Part shown: positions 8,477-17,980 of the stretch, one piece after another
Numbering within the stretch: the first letter of the stretch is position 1
Layout of the letters: each line of letters starts with the position of its first letter
Assembly (NCBI GenBank): GCA_963668545.1
Contig: OY764868.1
Location: forward strand, 2,170,001-2,234,000
DNA from: G963662265 sp963668545
GTDB taxonomy: Bacteria; Spirochaetota; Spirochaetia; CADAEX01
Direction: 5' to 3'
DNA length: 64,000 nucleotides
Program-made: the position numbers and the translations under genes
Notes under the pieces: model-generated
Databases searched by the model: none
The model's input: the letters and a program-made list of their open reading frames with translations, nothing else
What the model was told of the DNA's origin: nothing

Positions 8477-10483
8477 ATGTTTGATATTACAAAACTCAAA
8501 TCAGAACTCAACAAAAAACAGTTTCAGACTGTTACACAGATAGACGGCCCTCTTCTTATAATTGCAGGGGCAGGTTCCGGAAAGACAAGAACAATTACCT
8601 ACCGAATGGCATATATGCTTGACCAGGGGATACCCCAGGCCTCAATTCTTGCACTGACATTTACAAACAAGGCTGCAAGGGAAATGCAGGAAAGGGTTAA
8701 AAAGATTACCAGAAAAAAACTTTCCAACCTCACTGTATCAACATTTCATGCCTTCGGTGTGAAAATGCTCAGGGATTCAATTGAAGTTCTTGGATATAAG
8801 TCCAACTTCAGCATATACGACCAGGTTGACAAGATTTCCCTGATAAAGGAATGCTGCAGGGAACTCAAGCTGGATCCGAACACAATGGACCTTTACAGTA
8901 TGGCAAATCTTTTCTCTTCAATCAAAACAGGAAGGACCTCCTGGAATAAGACAAGTACAGATTTCAAACCCCTTTATGAGGAATACCTGGAACACCTGAA
9001 ACTCTACAATGCAGTTGATTTCGATGATCTGATTGTAATGCCTATCCATATTTTCGAGGAGCATGGTGATATTCTGGATAAATACAGGGAACGGTACAAG
9101 TATATAATGGTAGATGAGTTTCAGGACACTTCCCGTATCCAGTACAGATTAATGAAACTTCTGGCAGAGAAATCAGAAAATATATGCGTTGTAGGTGATG
9201 ATGACCAGTCGATCTATTCCTGGCGCGGGGCTGATTACAGTAATATACTCCAGTTTGAAAAAGACTTTCCAGAAGTGAAGGAAATCAAGCTTGAACAGAA
9301 CTACAGGTCAACAGGAAACATTCTGGAAGCGGCAAACACACTTATTGCAAACAATAAAAACAGGAAGGAGAAGGCACTCTGGACAGGGACAAAAAAAGGT
9401 CTTCCGATTGAAATTTATTACCCTGACAATGAAGCGAAAGAAAGCGATTTCATAGCAGAAATGATTAATTTCACAAAAAGAAAGGAAGAACTCAACTATC
9501 ATGACTTCGGTATTCTTGTAAGAACAAACAGCCTTACAACATCCATAGAGGAAGCGCTGCTTTCATCAGGGATACCTTACAAGGTTTCAGGGGGAACAAG
9601 CTTTTTCCAGAGAAAGGAAGTGAAGGATATAATTGCCTATATGAAGGTAATGGCAAATCCCGAGGATGATGTAAATCTCCTGAGAATTATAAATACTCCC
9701 CGCCGGGGTATCGGGAAAAAAACACTTGAGCAGATACACAGTATATCACGCGCCAAAAGGTGTTCCTTTTTTTCAGCTGTTGCCGCACTGAGCGCTGCAG
9801 GCGACAGTCAGCTCAGCGACAGGATAAAAAACACCCTTGCAGACTTCACAGGACTGATAAACTTTTTCAGATCCCGCCTCCTTTCCGGAAAGAACATGGC
9901 AAAGACACTTGCTGAGTTTGTGGAAAACATAGACTACTGGGGAAGCCTTGTGAACGAGTACCAGAAAAACGAGAAGCTTGCAAAGTGGAAATTCAAGAAT
10001 ATCCAGATATTCATAGATCTCCTGGAAAGATGGGAAAATGATCCCGATAACCTTGATCCGTCACTTTATACCTACCTCAACAGGATAACCCTGATCACCA
10101 GGGATGATATTGATGATAACGAAGAAGGCAAGGTAAGCCTTATGACAATACATGCTGCCAAGGGGCTTGAGTTCAGTGTAGTTTTTCTGGCAGGTATTGA
10201 GGACCAGATTATCCCCCATGCAAGATCAATCGAGGAGAATGAGGAAAACATTGAAGAGGAAAGAAGGCTTTTCTATGTAGCAATAACCAGGGCAATGAAA
10301 AAGCTTTTTATTACTTCATGCAGGCAGAGAAGACATATGAGGGATATAATAGATTCAACCCCTTCAAGGTTCCTTCAGGAACTTCCTCAGAACCTTCTTC
10401 AGGATTTCAGAATGGACAGTACTCCTGCAAAGGAAAAGGCTATGAAAATGTTTGAAAACATGAATGCCATGATTAAAGGATGA
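8477..10483 (+). CDS. UvrD/PcrA/Rep-family ATP-dependent DNA helicase
   Basis: A 668-residue superfamily 1A 3'-5' helicase. The helicase motifs appear in order: Q motif LNKKQFQTV, Walker A GAGSGKTRTITYR, Ia ALTFTNKAAREM, II MVDEFQDTS, III VGDDDQSIYSWRGA, IV LEQNYRST, V VSLMTIHAAKGLEF and VI EERRLFYVAITRA. The length is slightly short of the roughly 720 of UvrD and PcrA, and the C-terminal tail is short, so Rep-like is equally possible. Expected role: unwinding in repair and removal of stalled complexes. It follows the export-family gene by 5 bp. Confidence 0.92.
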   Translation: MFDITKLKSELNKKQFQTVTQIDGPLLIIAGAGSGKTRTITYRMAYMLDQGIPQASILALTFTNKAAREMQERVKKITRKKLSNLTVSTFHAFGVKMLRDSIEVLGYKSNFSIYDQVDKISLIKECCRELKLDPNTMDLYSMANLFSSIKTGRTSWNKTSTDFKPLYEEYLEHLKLYNAVDFDDLIVMPIHIFEEHGDILDKYRERYKYIMVDEFQDTSRIQYRLMKLLAEKSENICVVGDDDQSIYSWRGADYSNILQFEKDFPEVKEIKLEQNYRSTGNILEAANTLIANNKNRKEKALWTGTKKGLPIEIYYPDNEAKESDFIAEMINFTKRKEELNYHDFGILVRTNSLTTSIEEALLSSGIPYKVSGGTSFFQRKEVKDIIAYMKVMANPEDDVNLLRIINTPRRGIGKKTLEQIHSISRAKRCSFFSAVAALSAAGDSQLSDRIKNTLADFTGLINFFRSRLLSGKNMAKTLAEFVENIDYWGSLVNEYQKNEKLAKWKFKNIQIFIDLLERWENDPDNLDPSLYTYLNRITLITRDDIDDNEEGKVSLMTIHAAKGLEFSVVFLAGIEDQIIPHARSIEENEENIEEERRLFYVAITRAMKKLFITSCRQRRHMRDIIDSTPSRFLQELPQNLLQDFRMDSTPAKEKAMKMFENMNAMIKG

Positions 10484-10558
10484 GCCTTCAGTTTTTTTTA
10501 TTGTAATTTGCTGATTTGGATTTATAATTATTATAAAAATCCAATCCAGCCAGGAAAA

Positions 10559-12172
10559 ATGCACAGAAGATATTTCTTTTATCTGTTTATTATTATAATA
10601 GTCGCAGTGTTCTTTCTTGTTTTCAATAATCAGATTAAACCTCTCGAAAATTCCATTGAACTTGAAACAGGCTGGGTCCTGAATTACAGCGGAAAAACTG
10701 TTGAGATTAAAAACCTCCCCTTTTACACGGCAGGGGACAGGGACAGTGATTTTGCAACAGGGGAATATGTTTTCATCTCAAGCTTCTGTCTGCCTGAAGA
10801 GATATCTGACCCCCTCTTTTTTCTCCCCTTCATTGCCGGCAACGGAATAAGGCTTTATATTGATAATTACTACATAGGACAGTCAGGCGATCTGAAAAAC
10901 GGTGATGCTTCCATCTGGAACAGGGCCCATGTTTATTCAGTTCCGGAAAACCTGAGTGCAGGGATACATGAAATAAAGATTGTTATATATGGCTTATATG
11001 AGGCGGGAATACTGTCAGTTCCATACCTTACAGACAGAGATGAAGGGCTTATGAGGCAGCAGTTCCTGTATTTTTATTTCCAGTTCCTTATAGAACTCAT
11101 ATCAGGAGTCCTTCTCCTTTTAAGTATTATTTTCATTCTGACAGGAATAATCACACATGAAAATTCCAGGGTAAATATATTTATGGGAATGTTTCTTCTA
11201 TCAATCATGATATTTATTCTGGATTATTCATATATAGACTATATCTTTGTTGATTACCTTGTCTTCAAGAAACTGACTATTTCCAGCATTTACATGGGAA
11301 TGATCTTCCTGATCAACCTGATAAACAGGCTGTTCAGACTAAGGAACAATAAATTTGATACTGCAATAATAGCAGTTAATATCATTGTTCTTCTGTGCAT
11401 CATTTTTATCCCTGGTAATATGAATGAACTCAGAAGCATCTATACAAAAACAAATACTCTTGTAATTCTGATACTGATATACATAGCCGGGAAAATAATG
11501 AAAACAAAAGAGAAAACACTTCAGACTGAACTGATATTTCTGGGTATTGTTATTGTATTCGCAGTTTCCTCATATGATATAATTCAGCTTTTTCTTCATA
11601 CAGGTACAGTATTCTATACACACATAGCACTTATAATATTTACTATAATTGTATCTGCAATTGCTGTATTCAATATCATAGAAATACATACTCTGGCAGC
11701 TGTTGAAAAAGGCAAAGCAGTAACAGACAGCCTGACAGGTGTCTACAACAGAAGGATACTGAATGTTCTTGACGGGCTGATAAGGGGAATATATTCTGTA
11801 ATTCTTATTGATATGGACAGGTTCAAAAAAATAAATGATACATACGGGCATAACGCAGGAGATATGGTTCTTAAAAAAACCGCAGAGATTATTCAGGAAG
11901 CGACAAGGGAGACAGATTATCTTATCAGGTACGGGGGAGATGAATTTCTGCTTGTACTTCCCGAGTGCGGAAGCAGTACAGTAAAAAAACTTGAAAAAAG
12001 GATTCTCGGGGAAGCAGGATATTTTGTAGATCTGGATTCAGAACAGAGAATAAACTTCAGTTTTTCCACAGGTCAGTTCACTGCAGTTTCAGGAGAAAAC
12101 CTTGATTTTGCTATTAACAAGGCAGATTCTGTTCTTTATCAGCAGAAAAACAGCAGGAAATCAGAAGAGTAA
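10559..12172 (+). CDS. Membrane diguanylate cyclase (7TM sensor plus GGDEF)
   Basis: A 537-residue signalling protein. A membrane anchor (YFFYLFIIIIVAVFFLVF) is followed by an extracytoplasmic beta-rich region, residues about 30-170, with a galactose-binding-like stretch (GIRLYIDNYYIGQSG). Then come about seven membrane spans, the 7TMR-DISM layout, and a C-terminal GGDEF domain. The active site is intact (YGGDEFLLVLPE), as are DSLTGVYNRR and DMDRFKKINDTYGH. An RxxD inhibitory site (RETD) lies five residues before GGDEF, so product inhibition by cyclic-di-GMP is expected. ATG 10559 is preferred over an upstream TTG because CAGGAAAA precedes it. Confidence 0.9.
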   Translation: MHRRYFFYLFIIIIVAVFFLVFNNQIKPLENSIELETGWVLNYSGKTVEIKNLPFYTAGDRDSDFATGEYVFISSFCLPEEISDPLFFLPFIAGNGIRLYIDNYYIGQSGDLKNGDASIWNRAHVYSVPENLSAGIHEIKIVIYGLYEAGILSVPYLTDRDEGLMRQQFLYFYFQFLIELISGVLLLLSIIFILTGIITHENSRVNIFMGMFLLSIMIFILDYSYIDYIFVDYLVFKKLTISSIYMGMIFLINLINRLFRLRNNKFDTAIIAVNIIVLLCIIFIPGNMNELRSIYTKTNTLVILILIYIAGKIMKTKEKTLQTELIFLGIVIVFAVSSYDIIQLFLHTGTVFYTHIALIIFTIIVSAIAVFNIIEIHTLAAVEKGKAVTDSLTGVYNRRILNVLDGLIRGIYSVILIDMDRFKKINDTYGHNAGDMVLKKTAEIIQEATRETDYLIRYGGDEFLLVLPECGSSTVKKLEKRILGEAGYFVDLDSEQRINFSFSTGQFTAVSGENLDFAINKADSVLYQQKNSRKSEE

Positions 12173-12206
12173 GTTATTCACTGCTCAAGGATTTTGTTTG
12201 AGGCAG

Positions 12207-12467
12207 TCAGCTGTTCGGTGCTGTAGCTTTTTCAAGATATTCAAGATAAGCCAGTGCTTCCTCCCTTGAATTGCCGCACATCTCTTCCGAAGGCTTCAAA
12301 CCTGCACATACTTTTGGCCTTTCAGGAAGGCCAAAAAGCCTGCATTTATAATCATCTCTCAGGTGTATGCATCTGACACCTGCAGGTTTCCCTTTTTCCA
12401 TTCCCGGGATCGGGGAAGATATTGATAAAGCAATACAGCATGCTCCGCACCCTTTTCTGCATTCCAT
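12207..12467 (-). CDS. YkgJ-family cysteine-cluster protein
   Basis: An 86-residue protein with the CxxxCGACC opening typical of the YkgJ (CxxCxxCC) family: CRKGCGACCIALSISSPIPG, then C-IHL, CRLFGLPERPKVC and a further Cys. Eight or more cysteines suggest bound zinc or an iron-sulfur cluster, which is known only by prediction for the family. It stands alone on the minus strand, converging with the diguanylate cyclase gene. Confidence 0.82.
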   Translation of the reverse strand: MECRKGCGACCIALSISSPIPGMEKGKPAGVRCIHLRDDYKCRLFGLPERPKVCAGLKPSEEMCGNSREEALAYLEYLEKATAPNS

Positions 12468-12606
12468 GATGAAGTTATAATCCTTATATACCAGTGTTTC
12501 CTATTCCTGAAAAATAGATACTTGAAAATCAATTGATTATAGCTTTTATTATTATGATGTGTAAACTGAGAGGGAAGATAATTCCCGGATATAGCTGACT
12601 GGCGGA

Positions 12607-13248
12607 TTATTTGTAATGCTTCAGCATTACAGACATAATTGCAAATCCTTCTGAAAGATCTTCTTCATGTACAATAATATCATCAGGGACCTGCAGTTTT
12701 GCAGGGGAAAAATTCCATATCCCTTTTATGCCGGCTTCAATCATTATCATGGCTGTTTCCTGTGCAACAGAAGAAGGTACAGTAATAATTCCAAGTCTTA
12801 TATTGTTTCTACGTACATAATCATTCAGATCAGAAATCCTGTATATCTTTACAAATCTCAATATATTACCGGCTTTTTTGGGGTCATTATCAAAAGCGGC
12901 AACTATATCAAGTCCATGCCTTCTGAATCCGTCAAATCCAAGCAGGGCTTCTCCCAGGGAACCGGCCCCTATAAGTATGGCAGGAGTTCTGCCGTTCCAG
13001 CCTAGAAAATCCTCTATGGCAACAATAAGATCTTTTACAAGATATCCCTTTTTGGGACGTCCTATGACATTTGTAAAGGTAAGGTCTTTTCTTACCTGAA
13101 TCGAGTTGAGATTCAGTATTTCACCGATTTCAGTGGCTGATATCCATTCATCACCCTGTTTTTCATAATCGTAAAGAAGGCGCAGATAATAGGGAGTTCT
13201 GCGTATTGTGGGAATTGGAATATCTACAGTTTTGTTTTTCAAATTCAT
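12607..13248 (-). CDS. rex: Redox-sensing transcriptional repressor Rex
   Basis: A 213-residue Rex protein. The N-terminal winged helix includes SATEIGEILNLNSIQVRKDL, and the wing holds GRPKKGYLV. A Rossmann fold follows with the NAD(H)-binding GAGSLGEALLG and the acidic end of strand two (AAFDNDPKKAG); the C-terminal swapped helix ends the protein. Rex senses the NADH/NAD+ ratio and represses fermentation and respiration genes when NADH is low. The Etf/acyl-CoA dehydrogenase operon and the NADH oxidase-type gene in this window are plausible targets, but I found no convincing canonical Rex operator ahead of them. Confidence 0.95.
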   Translation of the reverse strand: MNLKNKTVDIPIPTIRRTPYYLRLLYDYEKQGDEWISATEIGEILNLNSIQVRKDLTFTNVIGRPKKGYLVKDLIVAIEDFLGWNGRTPAILIGAGSLGEALLGFDGFRRHGLDIVAAFDNDPKKAGNILRFVKIYRISDLNDYVRRNNIRLGIITVPSSVAQETAMIMIEAGIKGIWNFSPAKLQVPDDIIVHEEDLSEGFAIMSVMLKHYK

Positions 13249-13274
13249 CTCACACCCCGAAATAGGATTTACAA

Positions 13275-13302
13275 TGAATATATATTATTTTTAATATATT
13301 CA
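13275..13302. promoter_or_regulatory. Inverted repeat upstream of rex
   Basis: Perfect 9-bp arms (TGAATATAT/ATATATTCA) separated by 10 nt lie 27 bp upstream of the rex start, between rex and proC. This is not the usual Rex box (TTGTGAA-type arms), so autoregulation is only a possibility; in DNA this AT-rich it may also be a cruciform-prone spacer or chance. Confidence 0.35.
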
Positions 13303-13322
13303 TCAAGTAAAATAATAAGAAA

Positions 13323-14132
13323 CTACTTCTTCATACTTCTGCTTTTCTCTGAACATGCCTTAACTGCCTTGATAAGTGAAGAGCGGAACCCGCTTTCTTC
13401 AAGAGAAGCTACAGCCTCCATTGTTGTTCCGCCCGGCGAGCACACCATATCCTTAAGTTCTCCGGGATGTTTTCCGGTTCTGTTAACCATTTCGGCAGCC
13501 CCTTTTACAGCCTGTGAGATAATCCTGTATGCTGATTCCCTGGAAAATCCTTCAAGTACTCCCCCGTCAGCCATAGCTTCTATAAGCATATAGATATAGG
13601 CTGGCGATGATCCGGCAAGTGCTGTATAAACATCAAAATATTTTTCTTCAATTACTTCAGTCATTCCCAGACTTCCGAATATTTTCTGAACCGAGGAGAT
13701 ATCCTCAGGCACTGTATTTCTTCCCCCGCACACAGCTGTCATTCCCTCCCCGACAAGAAGAGGTGTATTGGGCATTGTTCTGACTACTTTTACAGGGAAC
13801 TGGAAAAATCCTTCAACAAATTCAAGACTCACACCAGCTGCAATACTAACAAGAATACAGGAACTAGCCAGCCTCCCTTTTATTTCATCAAGGACGTAAG
13901 GATAAATATCAGGTTTGACAGCAATAATAACAATTTCGGAATTTTCCGCCAGAAAGGATATACTATCTGCCAGTATGATTTCAGCATCAGCTGAAGCTGA
14001 AATCTCAGCGCTTTTTGTATTTACATCATAGATAATAAGAGAACATTCTTTCAGGGTATCAGACTCACATATACCCCTTATAATCGCGCTCCCCATATTG
14101 CCTGTACCTATGATCCCTATTTTTTTATTCAT
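13323..14132 (-). CDS. proC: Pyrroline-5-carboxylate reductase
   Basis: A 269-residue ProC, which catalyses the last step of proline synthesis, reducing pyrroline-5-carboxylate with NAD(P)H. It shows the Rossmann motif GIIGTGNMGSAIIRG, the PNTPLLVGEGMTA loop, the conserved ALAGSSPAYIYMLIEAMADG block that shapes the active site and dimer, and VCSPGGTTMEAV. Full length, with no oddities. It lies on the same strand upstream of rex with a 74-bp gap that holds the inverted repeat. Confidence 0.95.
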   Translation of the reverse strand: MNKKIGIIGTGNMGSAIIRGICESDTLKECSLIIYDVNTKSAEISASADAEIILADSISFLAENSEIVIIAVKPDIYPYVLDEIKGRLASSCILVSIAAGVSLEFVEGFFQFPVKVVRTMPNTPLLVGEGMTAVCGGRNTVPEDISSVQKIFGSLGMTEVIEEKYFDVYTALAGSSPAYIYMLIEAMADGGVLEGFSRESAYRIISQAVKGAAEMVNRTGKHPGELKDMVCSPGGTTMEAVASLEESGFRSSLIKAVKACSEKSRSMKK

Positions 14133-14392
14133 CTGTTGAGAAATCCTTAATTTTATTATTTACTGACAGGTTTGCTGAAGAACAATTGCCAGAAAATGCT
14201 ACAAGTATATTTTAAACATGAATAATAGATTGGTAAAACACATTTTTTCATTTTTTATAAATAAATCATTAATTTTGTATTTATTTGACAGGATGTAAAA
14301 TATTTTCCCACAGCAGCAATATCATATAATAAACTTAGTATCACTATTGATTTCATGTTATAAAGCTGTAATATGTGCTTAAAGGAAATAAA

Positions 14393-15388
14393 ATGAATTT
14401 CTGCATCAGATATCATATAAAATACCTCTTTACTGTAACTGTATTACTTCTTTTTCTGTTTCCATCAGCAGAAAGCGAATGCAGCAGCTTCAGCGGAGAA
14501 GAAAAAACAAGGCTTAATCCGGATAATCATGATTTTTCCGTTTATATTCAGGCAGGATATATGACGGGAGAAGCCAATGAATATGTTGTTGACGGTGACA
14601 GGCTTATAAGCCAGCTTATATGGAAAATAGACTCCCTTTATATGGCTGGAATCGGGATGAGCTGGCAGATTAATGAAGGATCTGTATTAAAAACTGACCT
14701 GTGGCTTAAAACAGCAGACGGTGAATCAACAATGGATGATTATGACTGGCTGATTGATGGGATGGAATGGACCCACTGGTCGCATCATGATGATACAATT
14801 GTATCAAAGGCTGCAGTTTTCGACATCTCATACACATATACCCCTTTAGAATTCAGGGACAGTATATTCATTTTCAGGGGAGTGGCAGGATATAAACTGA
14901 CAGATTTTGAGTGGGAGGCAAGAGGAGGAAGTTTTATTTATTCACAGTCCTCATTCCGGGATACTGAAGGATCATTCCCGGACGGAGAGCTGGGAATAAC
15001 ATATGAACAGATATTCCATACCCCATACTTTGGTTTTGAGATAGAAATACCTGCAGGTATCATGTTCCTGAGTTCCAGGTTCACAGGAAGCTTTTCAGTA
15101 TTCGGAAGGGCTGTTGACCAACATCACCTCAGGGACCTTGTAACTACTGCCTATTTCTACTGGGGAAATATGGTCTCAATAGATTGTACTGCCGGAATAA
15201 AACTAGGACCAAAAATAGTATTTTCAGGTAATTATAATTATATGAATTTTCTTAATATCCAGGGTAATTCAGCATATGACCAGAGCGGTACTGTAACTGT
15301 ATATAAAGATATTGAGAAAGCTGATTTTGAATCTTCAATGTTGTCACTGTCCCTGACATACAGGTTCGGTCACAGAAGAAATCAGTAA
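14393..15388 (+). CDS. Omptin-family outer-membrane aspartyl protease (OmpT/Pla-like)
   Basis: A 331-residue exported beta-barrel. After a signal peptide (hydrophobic TVTVLLLFLFPSAES) the mature protein follows the omptin plan. DDYDWL at about 118-123 matches the DQDW that carries the catalytic Asp83/Asp85 pair of OmpT, and WTHWSHHDDT follows as WTDESRHPDT does in OmpT. ARGGSFIYSQSSFRDTEGSF matches the OmpT block ARGGSYIYSSEEGFRDDIGS, and DQHH matches the catalytic DEH (Asp210/His212). The final strand ends LTYRFG. All four catalytic positions are therefore present, so an active surface endoprotease cutting between basic residues is likely by family. ATG 14393 is chosen for AAAGGA 7 nt upstream. 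Confidence 0.87.
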   Translation: MNFCIRYHIKYLFTVTVLLLFLFPSAESECSSFSGEEKTRLNPDNHDFSVYIQAGYMTGEANEYVVDGDRLISQLIWKIDSLYMAGIGMSWQINEGSVLKTDLWLKTADGESTMDDYDWLIDGMEWTHWSHHDDTIVSKAAVFDISYTYTPLEFRDSIFIFRGVAGYKLTDFEWEARGGSFIYSQSSFRDTEGSFPDGELGITYEQIFHTPYFGFEIEIPAGIMFLSSRFTGSFSVFGRAVDQHHLRDLVTTAYFYWGNMVSIDCTAGIKLGPKIVFSGNYNYMNFLNIQGNSAYDQSGTVTVYKDIEKADFESSMLSLSLTYRFGHRRNQ

Positions 15389-15390
15389 AA

Positions 15391-16770
15391 TCATTTCCTT
15401 ATCCTGTACTGCCTGAAAAGATCAAGTATGGGTTTCCGAGGCCCCCTGATTGCCAGTCTTATTTCCCTTTTTTCAAGCTGCCTGTATATGATAAGAAGAG
15501 ACCTGATACATTCCTTCTCAATCTGCCTGATACCGGACATGTTTAATATAATCTTTCTGCTCCCGGAAGCTATTTCTGTCCTTATCATGTTTTTCAGATA
15601 TGGCATATATGAGAACTTCAGGTTCCCGTTTAAAAGAAATTCAGAAGGTCTTGTACTGTCTATCATGATACTGAACGGCTCAGGCCAGGAACTGCTCTCT
15701 TCACTTCCCCCTGAACATGTAACAAAGCGGTCAAGCATTTCATCAGTTGTTCTCAGGCGCTCAACAAGCCCTTTTATAAGGTCAAGAAACCACCCCGGAA
15801 TATTATATATATTGTTGTAGAACTCCCTTGTATTTACAATATATACACTGCTGTCTTTTAGTGCCTTTACTGTAGCAGACCTTGGGTACTGGTTTATCAG
15901 AGACATCTCCCCTATCACATCACCCTTCCCTGCTTCATCAAGCATTATTTCTCTTCCAAGGCTTTCCCTTGCAATGGAAAAAAGACCTGATTTTACAACA
16001 TACATATCACTTTCAATATCACCCTGCCTGATAAGGATTTCCCCTTTCGGTATGGTTTTCATCGGTATGCTGCTGACTGCTAGAATATCCTGTATCCCCT
16101 TTATTGAAAGGACACGGTCCCTTATAAGCTGTATATTATCAATTTTCACAATATCGGAACTGGCAGCAATATCAAGAAGGAAGTTCAGCCCGTTCTGATC
16201 AATATCAATAATATGGGAGAAATCCAGAATAAGGGAATGCGGGTTCTTTATTTTAAGCTCCTTTATCCTTGACTGTAGAATATTAACAGCATTTCCAGTA
16301 AGGCTTCCCTTGAGAAAAATCCTCTCCGGTTTTTCCTCGTCATCACATTCTATTTCAAATTTCAGGATATTTACAGTTTCAGATGATTCTCCTGAAACTG
16401 CTGCATCATCACCTGTTATAAAGTTACCAAGAATACGGGTTGTATTTCGTATCCTTCTCACAAGTACCTTTGCTATACCTGCGGCCCAGTTTGCAATACC
16501 AAGGTTTTCATCAGACAGTATTTCAGGATTTACAAGGTTTGCAAGTACAGGAGTTTCCGCAATAACAGTTGCAGACCTCGGGATTCCGGTCAGAAAAGAC
16601 ATTTCCCCGATATAATGCCCGGGGCCCAGTTCTGTAAGCTGAAAAAGAGAATCATTTTTATTGATCATGACCTTTACAGTTCCGCTCCGGATGATATACA
16701 TCTCCCGGGAAGTATCACCTGACCTGAATATCACATCACCTATATTAAATCTGACAAGTCTTGAATTCAT
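15391..16770 (-). CDS. Tandem cNMP-binding/STAS regulator
   Basis: A 459-residue cytoplasmic protein with a doubled layout. A cyclic-nucleotide-binding fold occupies about 1-110 (IIRSGTVKVMINKND, GEMSFLTGIPRSATVIA), and a STAS-like anti-sigma-antagonist fold about 135-225 (SLILDFSHIIDIDQNGLNFL). A second cNMP fold covers about 228-345 (VVKSGLFSIARESLG, GEMSLINQYPRSATVKA) and a second STAS-like fold about 370-459 (KIILNMSGIRQIEKECIRSL). Both cNMP domains keep the GE...PRSAT phosphate-binding cassette. There is no HTH or kinase, so it probably acts by protein contact. It converges with the omptin gene, the stops being 2 bp apart. Confidence 0.8.
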   Translation of the reverse strand: MNSRLVRFNIGDVIFRSGDTSREMYIIRSGTVKVMINKNDSLFQLTELGPGHYIGEMSFLTGIPRSATVIAETPVLANLVNPEILSDENLGIANWAAGIAKVLVRRIRNTTRILGNFITGDDAAVSGESSETVNILKFEIECDDEEKPERIFLKGSLTGNAVNILQSRIKELKIKNPHSLILDFSHIIDIDQNGLNFLLDIAASSDIVKIDNIQLIRDRVLSIKGIQDILAVSSIPMKTIPKGEILIRQGDIESDMYVVKSGLFSIARESLGREIMLDEAGKGDVIGEMSLINQYPRSATVKALKDSSVYIVNTREFYNNIYNIPGWFLDLIKGLVERLRTTDEMLDRFVTCSGGSEESSSWPEPFSIMIDSTRPSEFLLNGNLKFSYMPYLKNMIRTEIASGSRKIILNMSGIRQIEKECIRSLLIIYRQLEKREIRLAIRGPRKPILDLFRQYRIRK

Positions 16771-16810
16771 GATTTTATTTCCTTATATATCCCTATAGTA
16801 TAGTTGAAAT

Positions 16811-17779
16811 TCAATTATTCTTTTTCCATTCCTCGAATGCTTCCATATCCTTTTCAAACCACAGTTTGAAATCCCCCTCTACAACCCCGTTATATGTATT
16901 CCACGGAGAATCTTCCACTGTCATGTAGTTGTCGCTTTTTACCAGTTCAGGTTTTCTGCCATTATCTGATTCAGATCTTTCTGAACCGGAATCTGAGGAT
17001 TTTTCCCCTGTCTTATCAGGATAAAATATCCCCTCTCTCCACCGTCCGGGCACCTGGTTCCCGTCAGGCATGCTCATAACTCCGCTGCCTGAAAATTTTC
17101 CTTCGTCAAATTCACCTCTGAAAACCTTGCCGTCTGCCCATGAATATTTTCCTTTCCCGTGGAACATTCCCCCCTCAAAAGATCCTTCATACCGGTCGCC
17201 GTTATTCATTGCCATTACCCCTTTTCCGGATGGCTCACCGTTTACAAGCTCACCGCTGTATAGACCTTTGGCGAACCGGACATTCAAAACTTCTGTTTTA
17301 TCTCCCAAAACGTTTTTTTCTTTCTGTTTTTCAGTCTCCAGCAGCCTTGAGGAATTGTGATACCTCCTGTCCCAGTATGCAGCATTGAGACTTGATACAG
17401 TTACTCCTGTTTCAGGGCCATTGGATATGGAATGTATGATTGAATCCTGACCTATATAAAGGGCAACATGTGTAACTTCTGTCAGGGAGGAGCCTGTTGC
17501 AAAAAAGAGCAGATCTCCGGGCAGCAGGCTGCTTCGTTTTACCGGCAGCCCTGTTTTTGCTATGTCACGTGATATTCTCGGCAGTTTCTTTACATAAGGC
17601 TTGAACAGATAACCAATAAAGCCGCTGCAGTCAAATCCTGATGGTGTAATACCTCCTGATTTATAGGGAGTCCCTATAAGGGCCCTGGCATTAGTGATTA
17701 TACTGTCCTGAACACTTTCAGAATATATAACAGTCTCTGCTGATGTGAGACACAGCAGAATAAATAATATTTTTTTCAT
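16811..17779 (-). CDS. Secreted NlpC/P60 hydrolase with C-terminal MORN repeats
   Basis: A 322-residue protein with a signal peptide (MKKILFILLCLTSAETVIYS). Residues 25-150 form an NlpC/P60 cysteine peptidase: catalytic Cys in SGFDCSGFIGYLF, catalytic His in THVALYIGQDSIIHSI. Such enzymes cut gamma-D-Glu-diaminopimelate or related bonds in peptidoglycan. From about 170 to 255 there are three or four MORN units (YSGELVNGEPSGKGVMAMNN, YEGSFEGGMFHGKGKYSW, FRGEFDEGKFSGSG). A polar linker and a tail with aromatic and acidic residues follow. The fusion is unusual; the MORN part may hold the enzyme to the envelope. Confidence 0.85.
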   Translation of the reverse strand: MKKILFILLCLTSAETVIYSESVQDSIITNARALIGTPYKSGGITPSGFDCSGFIGYLFKPYVKKLPRISRDIAKTGLPVKRSSLLPGDLLFFATGSSLTEVTHVALYIGQDSIIHSISNGPETGVTVSSLNAAYWDRRYHNSSRLLETEKQKEKNVLGDKTEVLNVRFAKGLYSGELVNGEPSGKGVMAMNNGDRYEGSFEGGMFHGKGKYSWADGKVFRGEFDEGKFSGSGVMSMPDGNQVPGRWREGIFYPDKTGEKSSDSGSERSESDNGRKPELVKSDNYMTVEDSPWNTYNGVVEGDFKLWFEKDMEAFEEWKKNN

Positions 17780-17980
17780 ATTTGATCTCCGAAATTGATA
17801 AAAAACTTAAAATCTTTTCCAATTATATTCCAAATTTATCTTTTTTTCATGGACTAAGGATTGTTTTAGTGCTATTATTAGGAAAATATTGTTTATTTAT
17901 GTTAACAGGTTCTTTTATTAATTCAATTATTTCTGCTCTTATCTGCTTTCTTTATTAATTCCGATTCACAGCAAGAAATC

